From Anastatus disparis (lineage: Eukaryota; Arthropoda; Insecta; Hymenoptera; Eupelmidae), in NCBI GenBank assembly GCA_017163975.1, contig JAFFSR010000362.1:2374501-2438500 (forward strand): DNA of 64,000 bases, given 5' to 3'. The notes below the pieces were generated by a model that ran no database searches, had not been told where the DNA came from, and saw only the letters and a list, made by a program, of their open reading frames with translations. The translations under genes were made by a program, and so were the position numbers. Below are positions 21,716 to 32,061 of this stretch, one piece after another (within the stretch, counting starts at the first letter, position 1; each line of letters begins with the position of its first letter).

Positions 21716-22075
21716 ATGAGTGTTGACCTGTTTGGACGACATTTTAATAGTTCAGAAGGTGTTCGAGGACCTCCAGGAATTGGATATAAACTCACTGCGG
21801 ACGGTCATTATAGTTTAGAAGATAAAAGGTTACGTAAAGTAGCAGATCCTATAATCTCAAGTGATGCGGTAAACTTAAATACTTTGCATAGTGCTAATCA
21901 AACTATAAGATTAGAACTAAAGAGTGAGATCACTGCATTAAATGAAGTAGTTGAACTGTGTAGAAACGAAATTGATGAAAAGTTGAGAACACTTTCAGTT
22001 AATATTGAGAAAATTAACAAACTGCTTCGTGAAATAAAAAATAAGAAAACATGGATCGACGAAAGTATTCTATAA
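21716..22075 (+). CDS. Small Polinton coiled-coil protein with a collagen-like turn
   Basis: 119 residues beginning MSVDLFGRHFNSSEG. RGPPGIGYKLTADGHYSLED is followed by KRLRKVADPIISSDAVNLNTL and a long heptad-like helix (residues ~65-110). This architecture, a short N-terminal tag, a Gly-Pro turn and a coiled-coil, resembles trimeric fibre-like proteins, but no function is established. The frame is intact. It lies between the conserved 20.7-kb ORF and the integrase. Confidence 0.6.
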   Translation: MSVDLFGRHFNSSEGVRGPPGIGYKLTADGHYSLEDKRLRKVADPIISSDAVNLNTLHSANQTIRLELKSEITALNEVVELCRNEIDEKLRTLSVNIEKINKLLREIKNKKTWIDESIL

Positions 22076-22939
22076 ATACATATTCTTTTCCTGAAAAACA
22101 AGATTATAAAAGACTTGCTAGACTTATGGCAAGCTGATCTTGTAGAGATGATACCTTATGCTAAAGAAAATAAAAACTTCAAGTATATGCTTACTGTAAT
22201 TAATATATTTTCAAAATTTGCATGGGCAGTTCCAATAAAGCAGAAAACTAGAAAAGATGTAACAGTAGCGATGTTGAACATTCTAAAGCAAGGACGTATA
22301 TCAAAGAATTTACAAACGGATCTCGGCGAGGAATTTTATAAGAAGGAATTTGAGAATCTCATGAAAAAATATAAAATACACTTGTACTCTACTTATAGCA
22401 ATCTGAAAGCTTCGATATGTGAGCGTTTTAATCGAACACTTAAAACTAAAATGTGGAAACTATTTACTTTGAATGAAAATCTTTCGAGCTTATTAAAACA
22501 ATATAATGATACTAAACATCGAACAATTGGTACTAAACCCAGATATGTCACAGTTGATAATACATCTGATATATATAATAAAATTTATAAAGAAAAAACT
22601 TTAAAACCATTCTACAAAAAAGTTAAATTCAAAGTAGGTGATCGAGTTCGAGTGAGCAAGAGCAAGCAGATTTTTGAGAAAGGTTATACACCTAACTAGT
22701 CTACTGAAATATTTACTATTAATCGAGTACATCATACAGTGCCATGTACTTATCACTTTAAAGACTATCAGAATAAATCAGTTGCTGGAGGATTTTATGA
22801 AGAAGAACTGCTAAAAACAAAGTGTCCAGATGTTTATTTAATAGAAAAAGTTATTAAAAAGCGTGGTGATAATTATTATGTAAAATGGTTAGGATTTGAT
22901 AATACACATAATAGTTGGATAAACAAAAATGATTTGTAA
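22051..22939 (+). pseudogene. INT: Polinton integrase with chromodomain
   Basis: The recognisable catalytic core starts at 22115 (DLWQADLVEM). The DDE triad is Asp8, Asp69 (LQTDLGEEF) and Glu103 (SICERFNRTLK), counted from there. HRTIGTKP and the KVGDRVRVS SH3-like part follow. A TAG at 22697 stands where the family has Trp. The frame goes on to a C-terminal chromodomain (YLIEKVIKKRGDNYYVKWLG) ending at 22939. The N-terminal zinc-binding part is missing: the ATG at 22051 opens only a 28-codon frame out of register with the core, so a deletion or frameshift lies at 22,051-22,115. It would insert linear Polinton DNA with 6-bp duplications. Confidence 0.9.
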
Positions 22940-22992
22940 TGAAAAAAAAAACTTAATAAATAATATATTTATAACAAATTCTTTTAATTTAT

Positions 22993-23233
22993 TTATTTAT
23001 GAACACTTACATTAATTATATTTATTTTATTTAAAAGTATTGGATTAATAATAACTCCTATTCTTTCGATTCTTATCCTAAAACGTTCACGATCACGCGT
23101 AACCTGCATCCATTCTCCACGTCGAGCACTTTGATATGCGAATGTCCATGTACACATATTATGAATTGTAACTTTATCATTAAAACATACATTTTGTTTT
23201 TGTCTGCAAGAGTTGATATCAGCTTTCAATGAC
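22993..23233 (-). CDS. GADD34/PPP1R15-like eIF2alpha-phosphatase regulator domain (spliced exon)
   Basis: The frame has no ATG before the domain. It starts at a good acceptor (TTGATTTCAG, exon from 23233) and is open to a TAA at 22993. Counting from 23229, V14-C-F16 fits the PP1-binding VxF core. Then come HNMCTW (23-28), FAYQSARRGEW (30-40), TRDRERFRIRI (44-54) and NPILL (62-66). The order and spacing match the PPP1R15 family (GADD34/CReP, and the related viral regulators), which bring PP1 to eIF2alpha and keep translation on. The upstream exon is the end of DNA polymerase B: donor GTAAGT after 23326, phases match. A second donor (GTAAGTG) occurs near the C-terminus. It may be a fused tail, an alternative exon or a separately transcribed gene. 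Confidence 0.65.
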
Positions 23234-23325
23234 CTGAAATCAATTCATTATGATTTAATTTTTCTTACTTATAATATATCACTAATAATATAATGTATTA
23301 TCGTTACAAAGAAATTAATACTTAC
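23234..23325 (-). other. Predicted intron between polymerase B and the GADD34-like exon
   Basis: Minus strand reads AA|GTAAGTATT at the donor and TTGATTTCAG at the acceptor, 92 bp in all. Upstream phase 2 joins an exon whose first base completes the codon. Confidence 0.55.
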
Positions 23326-26300
23326 TTCATTTTATAATGTCCCCAAGCCAAAGTCTTAAAGCTGTCAGGTACAAGGAATCATTTATCATCATATGGATTG
23401 AGTGCAATTTTATGTTGTTGTATAGTTTCAACATTGTGTAGCTTTGATTGAATAACACATTGCTTTCTTTTCAAAATTTTTTGCAAGGAGTCTAGGTGGT
23501 CGTTGAAACAAACAGTTTTTTTCACAACTGATGACTTTATACCCTTAATTTTCTTGGCAAAATCTGTATTATCCACACGTGTACTGTACATTTTACTTCT
23601 CAATCCAATAAATTCAGTAAGTATAGAACCAATTCACTCATCTTTCATAAGTCCAACAACTTTCTTATTCATACGTGGCATTTCAAAAACGTTGTTTTCT
23701 GGATAATCTGATGTATCAAATCGTTCAATATTTGATTTAATATCTTCATACAAATCATCACAAATAACTGCATAAATTAAACTATCAGTATCTGTATAGA
23801 GCAACTTACAATTATTTTCATACTTTTTTAACATATAATCATAATGAAAACCATACATAACAGTCTTTGAAATATCTAACACTGCCAGACCAACATATAT
23901 AGGTTTATTCATATATACCTTAGTCTTTCGCATTTCAATAGCAACTAAATTTTCACTAAATATAGCACTACTATGAAAATTTGGTTTTGAAATAAGAGTT
24001 TCCACACCATATCGTCCTTCCCATTTTGTCATAAGTTTTATGTCAACATGTTTCCGCACATTTTCCATAGTCTTACCATAGACAGCATTATTCATTAATT
24101 TAAAGAGATTTTTTTCAAATTAATTTTTTGCTTTAGCTCTCTTGAACTATTCAAATCTATGTAAGGCTTTATTTAACTATTGAGACTATTTAAATTTCAG
24201 CACTCTATGAATTTTAACAAGCAAGTAATAAGCAAGTAATAGTTTGAATTTGCAAGTACTTGCTTTAAAGCACGATAATGTATGACATAATTTTTCTCAT
24301 CCTTTAGAGTAGCTAAGAGTTTCTCTTGCTTGGATCCTGGTGATATCATATGTTCAGGGCAGAAAGTTAAATCATTATGTCGACAATGAATATCCTTTGG
24401 ATAGTTGAGATCTACTTCTAAAATATATCCTTCTGATGCATCATCGTGAATGTTTTGAAATTTTATATTTTCGAAATCATCTACCCATTGAAATCCATCA
24501 TACGGTAAAGATTGAGTCATTGAATAACCATATAAGTTATTTGCATCTAAATATATAAGATACACATTATCTTGATCACATTGATAATGTTCTTTCATAT
24601 ACTTATGATTTGCTTTAGCATATCTATGAGAACATGGGCTCAAACCACCTCTGATGCCACGTTCGATAAATAGTAACATATCAATATCTGTAATTAATTT
24701 CAAGTTTACACCAGTAATTTTCAACATTGCGTTCCAGATATAGCCAGGTGTAGTGTAATAGTGAGCTGGATCAAGACCATATACTGACAAGCACTGTTCA
24801 CGAAAACTTTCAAAAATGTCAGCTAATAACAGTATATCAGTTTTCATATATAGATCTGAATATTCTCCAAGACTTTTTATTTCAAATTCAGCCCACACTT
24901 TTTGTGCATGCATATAATCTTCTTATGATACTGTTGAATCAGTAAGTGAGCTCAAAAACTTTTCTATTGGTGGGAGCTCAGTTTTTTCAAGTTTTTCCAT
25001 ACAATCAACGTATTCATAGAGGAAAACACCTTTTTTAGTTAAAAGTCTAATCTTTTCAGCCTCCAAATCGAAAAAAAAAACAGATTTAAGAATTTTATAC
25101 TCATTTAAAAAAGATGCTAATTTATCGAGAGATGATGCCATAAAGCGAAAAACGAAATTTTATCATACTATTTTCAATATTTTTAGTGAAAGCAATATAT
25201 TTCTCCTTCGTCAAAGGAAGAAGGTCTACTTGACCTGGAAAATAATTAGATATATCTTTAATTATGAAGTGAGCATCATATCTACTTAAATTATGAAAAA
25301 CTATTGGGATTATTCTAGAATCTTGATAGTTCAAATTACATCAAGAATGAGCAGATCCTCGATATTTTGAGGTTAGGTGACAGTGATCATGAACTTTAAT
25401 TATATTATCTATTGGCTTTTCACAAATATGACAGATATCTGCTCCTCGAATGATATCTTTTGCCCTAAAGTAAGGTTTTCCATAGGGATGGGATTGTCAA
25501 ATATTTTTGTTATTTCCTCAGCGGAAAAAAATGTCCCAATTCTTCTAAAAATTTTCAAAACGTCTCAATTTTTTTCAGTTTGTTTCAGTTTGTCTCGTTT
25601 TTTTTCAGATTCTTGCAATAACTTTTAGAATGAGTTAAAATATTTTATTCAAGTATTTGGACAAAACACTCAGAGTATTTTAGTTTGTTTCATTTTCTCT
25701 CATTTCTTTCTGAACAAAAAACGATAGAAACCGAAAGGAACTGAAACAAACAGAAATAATCTGAAAAAAAATGAAAGAAAATGAAATAAACAGAAACTAA
25801 ATGAAAAAAAGTGAAAGAAATTGAAACAATTTGAGAGAAATCAAAACAGATTAAGACAAACTGAAATAAACTAAAAATTTCATAATATTACTGATTTCTT
25901 TTTTCGTCAGTTAGAAAATGAAAGAAAATGAAACATACTGAAAATTTCCGATAATTCCTGAAACAGTTTAAAATGTACTATTTGTTTCGTCCCAATTTTC
26001 ACAAGAACTTTCCGTTCATTTCAGTTTCTTTCAGAAATTTTCAATTACTCTCGTTTATTTTTTCCGCTGGGGTTGTTCAGAAATTAATTTCAATTCCTTA
26101 GCAAACCAAAGTGCAGGTTCTGATCCTCGATAACTCCTAAATTTTGATAAAGAGTTGTCAAAATTACATTTCAAAAAGTAACCAATGCTAAACATTTCAT
26201 GTTTTTGATATGATATAGTATTTTTTAACTCAACATCTTTATTCTCATCTTCCAATCTATTAATTGGTATAAGTAAACACTCACAGTCTACATAAACAGT

Positions 26301-27257
26301 AAATGGTAGTTTTTCTTTAAATTTATGGTTTTGAAACTTTATGAAATCATTACCATTTTTAGGTAATTTTACCTTACAATCATTTACAAGCTTACAATTT
26401 TCTTCATGCAGATTAAGTTTTTGTTCAGTAGAAAAATAGTGTAAACATCTATTACATATATAGAGTCTATTTGTCCTACGAGTCAACGTCCTCTTTATTA
26501 ATCTTGATAGATTTTTAATATAAACATAATGATAATTTTCATTACTCATTATAATATCGTCATCATTATCACACGTCTCACCCTTTGCTCTAATTAATAA
26601 GAGATTAACATGATTAATTTTTTTATTTGAAGTGTGGTGAAGTGGAACGATTTCTCGACCTTCAAAACCAAAAATAGTAACTGAAATATTAAGATTTCGT
26701 TTTTCAAATTTTGTTACTTGTTTTTTAGAAATTGGAAATTCTATTCCATCCATATTTAATTCTGTATTATATTTTATATAATTACTGACTCTATTAGCAT
26801 GGTTATAAGATCGAACAGGATGTAGTGCTGACAAAATTGTCCACTTAAAACATTGGTTTTAGCATTTTTAACGTTTATGCAAGCTTTTTTTCTCTTTGAT
26901 AAATTGTGGTAGTGGTATGTATGAACTACCCCCTCGTAAGGGATTCAATCTATTTATATTTAGCTGTATATTTATGATTGAATCTAACGACCATCCAGAA
27001 TCCTTTTCTTCGAACTCTTCAATATCACGTAATAGAGGAGTTTTAATCTTCACAATGAACCATTCTTTTTATGAAGATGATAAAATTTCTGAATTACGAG
27101 TACTAAAATTTTTTGTTTCAATAATAATATCTTTTTCAGTATCTTCAACAAATGAATTCTTAAACTTACATGATAACACTGCATTAACTTTTAAAATCTC
27201 ATTTTTTTTTAAAATATTTTTAATGTGTATGTGTGTATGTATATAAAATTTATACAT
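23326..27257 (-). pseudogene. POLB: Polinton DNA polymerase B, broken
   Basis: Consecutive frames read one polymerase. They are 27257-27069 and 27053-26868 (EEKDSGWSLDSIINIQLNIN), 26834-26070 (Cys127-x2-Cys130..His143..Cys147 zinc motif; exonuclease I Asp183-x-Glu185 in YVDCECLL), 25518-25122 and 25141-24923 (IVFHNLSRYDAHFII, exonuclease II), 24913-24197 (Asp26 in YMKTDILLLAD; motif A LDANNLYGYS), 24095-23634 (motif [12 protein letters not shown]; motif C YTDTDS 100-105) and 23603-23326 (NVETIQQHKIALNPYDDK, then LAWGHYKM). Breaks are a 551-bp MITE, several frameshifts, and TAA/TGA codons. The family replicates linear DNA by protein priming. The 3' end carries a splice donor toward the GADD34-like exon, or else stops at a TAA two bases later. 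Confidence 0.93.
25519..26069. mobile_element. MITE with CAGCGGAAAAAA ends inside polymerase B
   Basis: 551 bp with 12-bp inverted ends CAGCGGAAAAAA / TTTTTTCCGCTG. The interior is made of short alternating motifs such as GAAACAAACTGAAA and their complements, so each half is self-complementary in a loose way. It separates two polymerase segments that read on from each other. No target duplication could be fixed by eye. Confidence 0.7.
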
Positions 27258-27640
27258 TATATTTCAATAATATCTTTTTATAAAGAAAAAATTTTTTTAA
27301 TATAAATTCAATTTATAATATAAACAAGAATAAAAAGAAAAAAAATTAGTATAATTGTAAGTGGATTGAAAAGTAAGTATATATTTTTAAAAAATAAGGT
27401 TTTTTTTGTATTTTTTCTTTTTTTCTTTAAATAAAAAATAAGGTATTTTTTTGTATAAATTTAAAATAAATATAATTGTCATATTAAAAATAATATATAC
27501 AAGTATACTGTATAAAAAATGTTTATTAAAATATTCTAAAAATTACAGCTATTTTAATACACTAATTTATAAAAATATAAAATATATATAAAAGAAGATA
27601 ATAAATTTCAAAATAATAATATAAAATATTTCTTTTAAAA
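27258..27640. other. AT-rich spacer, no gene
   Basis: A/T homopolymer-rich sequence between the polymerase and the cargo gene. Nothing recognised. Confidence 0.5.
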
Positions 27641-27865
27641 CTTCAAAAATTCATTTATTTCTTCTTTCAAAACTTCAGTGGATGCTTGCTGTGTTGATGG
27701 CTGCTGCGAAGTTACTATGTCTGAATGTGTTGATCTTGATGCTGATGATGATGATGATGCTGATGATGTTGATGATGAGGACGATGATGATGGTGATGAT
27801 GTTCGCGTTTTTTTTAATGGTGGGGATTTAACTATTTCCATCTCAGCATCAGAAGACAGAATCAC
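27635..27865 (-). CDS. Ser-rich low-complexity frame after the cargo gene
   Basis: 76 residues: SSDAEMEIVKSPPLKKTRTS, then a long Ser/Thr/Ala tract, then QQPSTQQASTEVLKEEINEF. It overlaps the end of the six-exon gene by 17 bases in another frame. It may be that gene's true C-terminus after a frameshift or an unseen intron. PLKKTR resembles a nuclear-localisation signal. Alternatively it is only a TGA/TCA-repeat by-product. Confidence 0.35.
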   Translation of the reverse strand: MILSSDAEMEIVKSPPLKKTRTSSPSSSSSSSTSSASSSSSASRSTHSDIVTSQQPSTQQASTEVLKEEINEFLKF

Positions 27866-29079
27866 TATTGATTAGTGAATACAAAGGTTCGTTTATAGTC
27901 ACATAAAGATTACTGACTTTTATAATGGGATTTATTTTAAAATTTATATTCGGATTATATTCAATGCTTATTATTTTAGGTTTTGATTTGCTGATAGGAG
28001 TGGGAATGTATGATGTTGAAGGATTATTTAATAAATTGTATAAAATTGGCGCATCTGGTTTTTCTTTTGGCTGCTGTGCATCCATGTTTTCTATCTGAAA
28101 AAAAAATTTTTTTAATTAAAACAAAAAAAAAAAGTTTGTTCATTGATGTAAAAAGAAAAAAAATGATATTTAAATATTAAAAATAATACCTTTTGAAAGA
28201 CCTTCGGTACATCTTCAAAATATGGCAAACCGAACTGAAATAATAAAAGGGATTAATTAATATTGAATTAATATTATAAGAAATAATTGAGACCATAAGC
28301 AAATGAACTTACATCTCTGAACAGCTCTTCATTATCGATATCTATAAGATTTTTCAAATCTTTGTATTTTGGTGAATATGGTTCTTCCTGTATTAAAACA
28401 ATAAATAAATTTTGAAATGGATATATGAATTAAAATGTTATAACAAAGATGAATGTTATATTCATTGAGATTATAAGCAAATGAACTTACTTCTCTGAAC
28501 AGCTCTTCATAATCGATATCAATAAGATTTTTCAAATCTTTATATTTTGATGAATATGGTTCTTTCTGTAATAAAACAATAAAAATATATTAAAATGTAT
28601 ATATAAAATGAAAATGGTATAACAAACATGAACGTTATATACCTGTTGCTCCGGTTCGATAATTGAATCATGATTCAGATGTTGAATCTCTTCAACTTGC
28701 TGAACGTGTTGCGATTCCTTTTCCTCTTTACATGTTGTTGAAAAACACTAAAAAAAAAGTTTAAAAAATTAGAATGAAAATGATATATATATATGCATGT
28801 GCGCATGTTCATATTGGACTAAAGATGCTATGATTCTTATGTTTGACGGGAAGCAGTCACACAGGCGTAGCACGAGTATGTATTTATGTATTACGCCTGT
28901 GTAACTGCTTTTCGTCAAACATAAGAACAATAGCATCTTTAGTCTAATAAATGTGTATGCGTATATTTATATGTATATACTTATATATCTCTATGTGTAT
29001 GTAATTTCCTAAATTTAGTTTTAACTCTATATCAAGATTTTATTTGTATCAGATATAAAAATTTATTTTGTTTAAATTT

Positions 29080-29144
<65 letters not shown>

Positions 29145-29543
29145 AATTGTTACAAAAAAATCTATTAACATTTTCTCACTTTTTTCAATAAATTTTTTTC
29201 ATAAACTGAGTCTTAAACAAAATAAATTTTTTATACATCCAGATACGAATAAAATTATGTTATATAGTTAAAATTGAATTTAAAAAATTCTGTTTGTATA
29301 TATATATATATATATATATATATACTACACACATACACACAATTATATTTAAACTAAATTTAAAATATTATTTTTTGTACACACGCACATGTACAAACCT
29401 TTTCTCACTATAATAAAATTCTTTTTTGCATACATGCACATACAAAAACTTTTTCTCACTATAATAAATATTATATTAAATCTTACTTTTAGACATAAAT
29501 TTTCAGCGAACGGTGGAACGAGAATGTCTTTATTATTTTTCAT
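27849..29543 (-). CDS. Unrecognised Polinton cargo gene: six phase-0 exons, one duplicated
   Basis: Exons on the minus strand, each with AG/GT borders and a length divisible by three: 29543-29487 (MKNNKDILVPPFAENLCLK), 28747-28643 (35 codons, Gln/Glu/His-rich), 28565-28491 and 28387-28313 (25 codons each, near-identical: KDLKNLIDID.EELFR), 28234-28190 (FGLPYFEDVPKVFQK), 28094-27849 (IENMDAQQPKEKPDAPILYN start, stop TGA). Donors read GTAAGA, GTATAT, GTAAGT, GTAAGT and GTATTA. No stop interrupts any exon, unlike the core Polinton genes nearby. The two 75-nt exons have different introns, so the exon duplicated with its flanks. No signal peptide, membrane segment or known domain is seen; the product (~200 aa) is acidic and hydrophilic. 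A further 5' exon may exist at 29,570-29,750 (open frame MSINLILINNEDVDE..). Function unknown; its place beside a GADD34-like exon suggests host-directed cargo, by inference only. Confidence 0.6.
28814..28947. repeat. Palindromic hairpin element within an intron
   Basis: Arms of ~60 bp (GGACTAAAGATGCTAT.. and reverse complement) around a short loop. The stem includes TCTTATGTTTGACG on both arms. It is a small MITE or hairpin-RNA candidate in the first intron of the cargo gene. Confidence 0.65.
29083..29142. repeat. (TA)n microsatellite
   Basis: A pure TA tract in the same intron. A second shorter one lies at 29,297-29,325. Confidence 0.9.
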
Positions 29544-30465
29544 AGCGAATCCTTGGATCCGCTCGTACTTGCTTCACAATTGCACAACCTGATTCCACTT
29601 CCTGATTAATGGAAGTTTCATCAACATCTTCGTTATTAATTAAAATTAAATTAATACTCATTTTTCCTAACTAAATTTCGTTACCTTCTAGATCACTGCT
29701 TTCTACATCACTGCACATATTCTTCTTTCCATAGGTCGTCATCATGAGTAGTTAAAAATTTATCAAATATATTTTTGAAATTTGAAACGCTCACACAAAA
29801 CCTCATTCATACTGCATCGAAGTGACGTTAACCGAAACAAAAAAAAAAACAATATAAACTGAGAGTTATACATATTCATAGAACATTTGAAAAATCATTA
29901 GATTTAATTTTTACACTTTTTTTTATTATAAAAAGCCTTTTTATTGTTAATGGAATAATTATATTATCTAATATTTTACAGTATACTTTTAAAATATTAG
30001 CACTCATTTTTTTTTTATTTTTATATATTTTAATTTTCACTAACACAAATTGTACACACGCGATATATTCATAGGGTAAGTGTATGAGTTATCGTGCCTT
30101 TAAGGTTAAGGCAGACACATTTCCGTCAATTAAACAAATCTCATTATTTTTTAAAAGTTTTATAAACTGTTTATTTAAAGTAAAGCACATTATCTACGAA
30201 TAAAACAAATTCCCTAAGTGAAAATTTAAAAACTATTAATTTGCTGATTGAATTTACAAAGTTTATGCGATGTGTCAGTTTATCGTATGTCGTCTGCTTA
30301 CCATATAAATGCATACTTTTATTATCGTGCTTTGATTATCGACATCGCATGCTACATAGGGCACGATAACCGGGGAGGGCACATTAACTCCCACACTTAC
30401 CCTATACGCAAGCCGGCGTGCTGCTTGCGTTAATTTATATTCGTGAAAAATCAAGGTTATTGTTT
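29544..30465. other. Right-arm spacer with weak inverted repeats
   Basis: Holds a possible upstream exon of the cargo gene. An inverted pair (ATAGGGTAAGTGTATGAG near 30,072 and its near-complement near 30,390; GTTATCGTGCC / GGGCACGATAAC) is the only other structure seen. Confidence 0.4.
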
Positions 30466-30720
30466 GTGAGTGGGAGAAAGATTTGTAACCTTGGTTGCGC
30501 ACGCACCTCCAAAAGATGATTGACCTTCTATTTGCACGCAAGTGGGAGATAAGGCCTTGGCTAAGTGTGTGAAATGTTGGAAGGAGAAGTGTATGGCCTA
30601 TGATTCGCGCGCTAGTGGGGAGGTCTGCAGCCTTCAATTCGCGCGCAAGTGGGAGATAAGGCCTTGGCTGAGTGCGCAAATTGTAAGAGCGGGAGGTATA
30701 CAACCTTGGCTACTTGTATA
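30466..30720 (+). repeat. Tandem ~36-bp repeats upstream of promoter P1
   Basis: About six degenerate units of the form GCGCAAGTGGGAGATAAGG plus CCTTGGCT recur at 30466, 30535, 30573, 30608, 30642 and 30683. They end just before the TATA box at 30739. Each carries an ACCTTGG/GCCTTGG core. The layout is that of an upstream activating array. Confidence 0.6.
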
Positions 30721-30812
30721 TCGACCTTGATTTTTGGATATAAAATCAGCTGCAAATCGCTTATGTCGTCAGATCTCATCATAGTGTATTCTGTGTGTTA
30801 TTTTATAATAGT
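30721..30812 (+). promoter_or_regulatory. Core promoter P1 with spliced leader
   Basis: CGACCTTGA at 30722, TATAAA at 30739, and initiator TCAGATC with A at 30771, 32 bp downstream of TATA, which is canonical spacing. The leader ends at the donor AGT|GTAAGTG (30812/30813). The intron runs to TTTTTTGCAG at 31004. Confidence 0.65.
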
Positions 30813-31015
30813 GTAAGTGTCAAATCGTTACAATAAGAGTTTTAAATAATTCTTTCAAAATAATTTTATGAATCATAAGTGTTATAATAAGATTTTTTTA
30901 TATAATTCTTTTATAATAATTTTATGAATCATAAGTGTTATAATAAGATTTTTTTTATATAATTCTTTTAAAATAATTTTGTGCAATAATGGTTTTTTTT
31001 GCAGATTCATTCATA

Positions 31016-31306
31016 ATGGAGGCTTTAAATAAAGGAGCTAGCACTTCTAGTTATCTCCCTACCAAAAGATTGAAGGAGTTGGAAGAAGAAAAAATATATA
31101 TGATTACTGCAGTAAAACGAGTATAAACTAGATATGGTGAAAAAATTGTTTTGCAGTTAGATGCAACATTTGACATCTTTCTGCCATTAGTAATTAGTGA
31201 TTTTCTATTACTAAATCAAGATATATTAAACTAATTGACAAAGCAAGCAGAATTCCGACAAGCAAAAATGAAATACTTGGGGGAATGCTTAATTGAATTT
31301 ATTTAA
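31016..31306 (+). pseudogene. Small Polinton protein, possibly OB-fold DNA-binding
   Basis: 97 codons from the ATG of MEALNKGASTSSYLP, 11 bp after the leader acceptor. KRLKELEEEKIYMITAVKRV is followed by TRYGEKIVLQLDATFDIFLP, ending KYLGECLIEFI. In-frame TAA codons at 31124 and 31232 disable it. The pattern of a short beta-rich protein with YG..I and a DIFLP-like turn fits small single-domain proteins that accompany insect Polintons. A single-strand DNA-binding OB fold is my inference, not shown. Promoter P1 drives it. Confidence 0.5.
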
Positions 31307-31914
31307 TATAATAAAATAAAATTTTAAAAAATGTCAAACATGATTTTTTGAAATTCTTAATAAATAAATATTAAAATTATGAAAAAATCGTATTTATTTA
31401 TACCTTACTTCCCTTCCTTTACATAATATAAAAAGTATTCATTTTTTTTAACATTATTAAATTTATTATACAACAATAGTTATTATATAATAATAATAAT
31501 TATTATTATAAAAGTGATCAGTGTAATGTCATCAAATTTATAATTAAAATTGAAAGTGTAGTGAATTTGTTCAAATAATAATAATTATTATAAAAGTGAT
31601 TAGTATAGTGTTATCAAATTTATAATTTAAAATTGAAAATGTAGTGAATTTGTTCAAATTATTAGAATTCTGTGAATAACATGATTAAAAAATTTACTTT
31701 ATAACTTGCATGATATCAAACCTTTCGCGGACATAACCACGAATTTGTTTTATTCTTAATAAAAGAACATTAAAACTTTTAAAAACCTTATTTATTTTAT
31801 AATTAAAAATGTAAAATATGTAAGTGAAAAAGTGAAAAAAAAGTGTGCACGAATTGCGCACGCGCAGGATTTATATGAGATTGGACATAGCAATGCACTC
31901 GCGTGAAAAAAGAA
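31307..31914. other. AT-rich spacer between two cargo genes
   Basis: Contains TAATAATAATTATTATTATA-type palindromic tracts near 31,490 and 31,577 and two ~60-bp direct copies around AAAAGTGATCAGTGTAATG. No gene seen. Confidence 0.5.
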
Positions 31915-32043
31915 TGACCTTGAGCTCGACTCATGTGCATGAAATTCAAGAGAAGGAGAACTTAATTGACCTTGGTCTTTCCTATAAAAGTAGACATAGA
32001 TCGCTTGTATCATCATATCTGTTTGATTTGTGGATTGCGTGAA
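31915..32043 (+). promoter_or_regulatory. Core promoter P2, related to P1
   Basis: TGACCTTGA at 31915 and TGACCTTGG at 31967, TATAAAAG at 31983, and an initiator-like TCATATC with A at 32015, again 32 bp from TATA. Between TATA and start, ATCGCTTGTATCATCATATC matches P1 (ATCGCTTATGTCGTCAGATC) at most positions. The two promoters therefore look homologous. Confidence 0.62.
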
Positions 32044-32061
32044 CATAAAGGGTGATACAGT

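Noticed and set aside
22051..22137. 28-codon frame as the true integrase start
   Set aside because: It is out of register with the catalytic core and ends before it; more likely debris of the lost N-terminus.
16643..30703. Other small antisense frames within the Polinton (e.g. 20977-21213, 26896-27246, 30275-30703)
   Set aside because: They oppose recognised genes or repeats and show no family resemblance.
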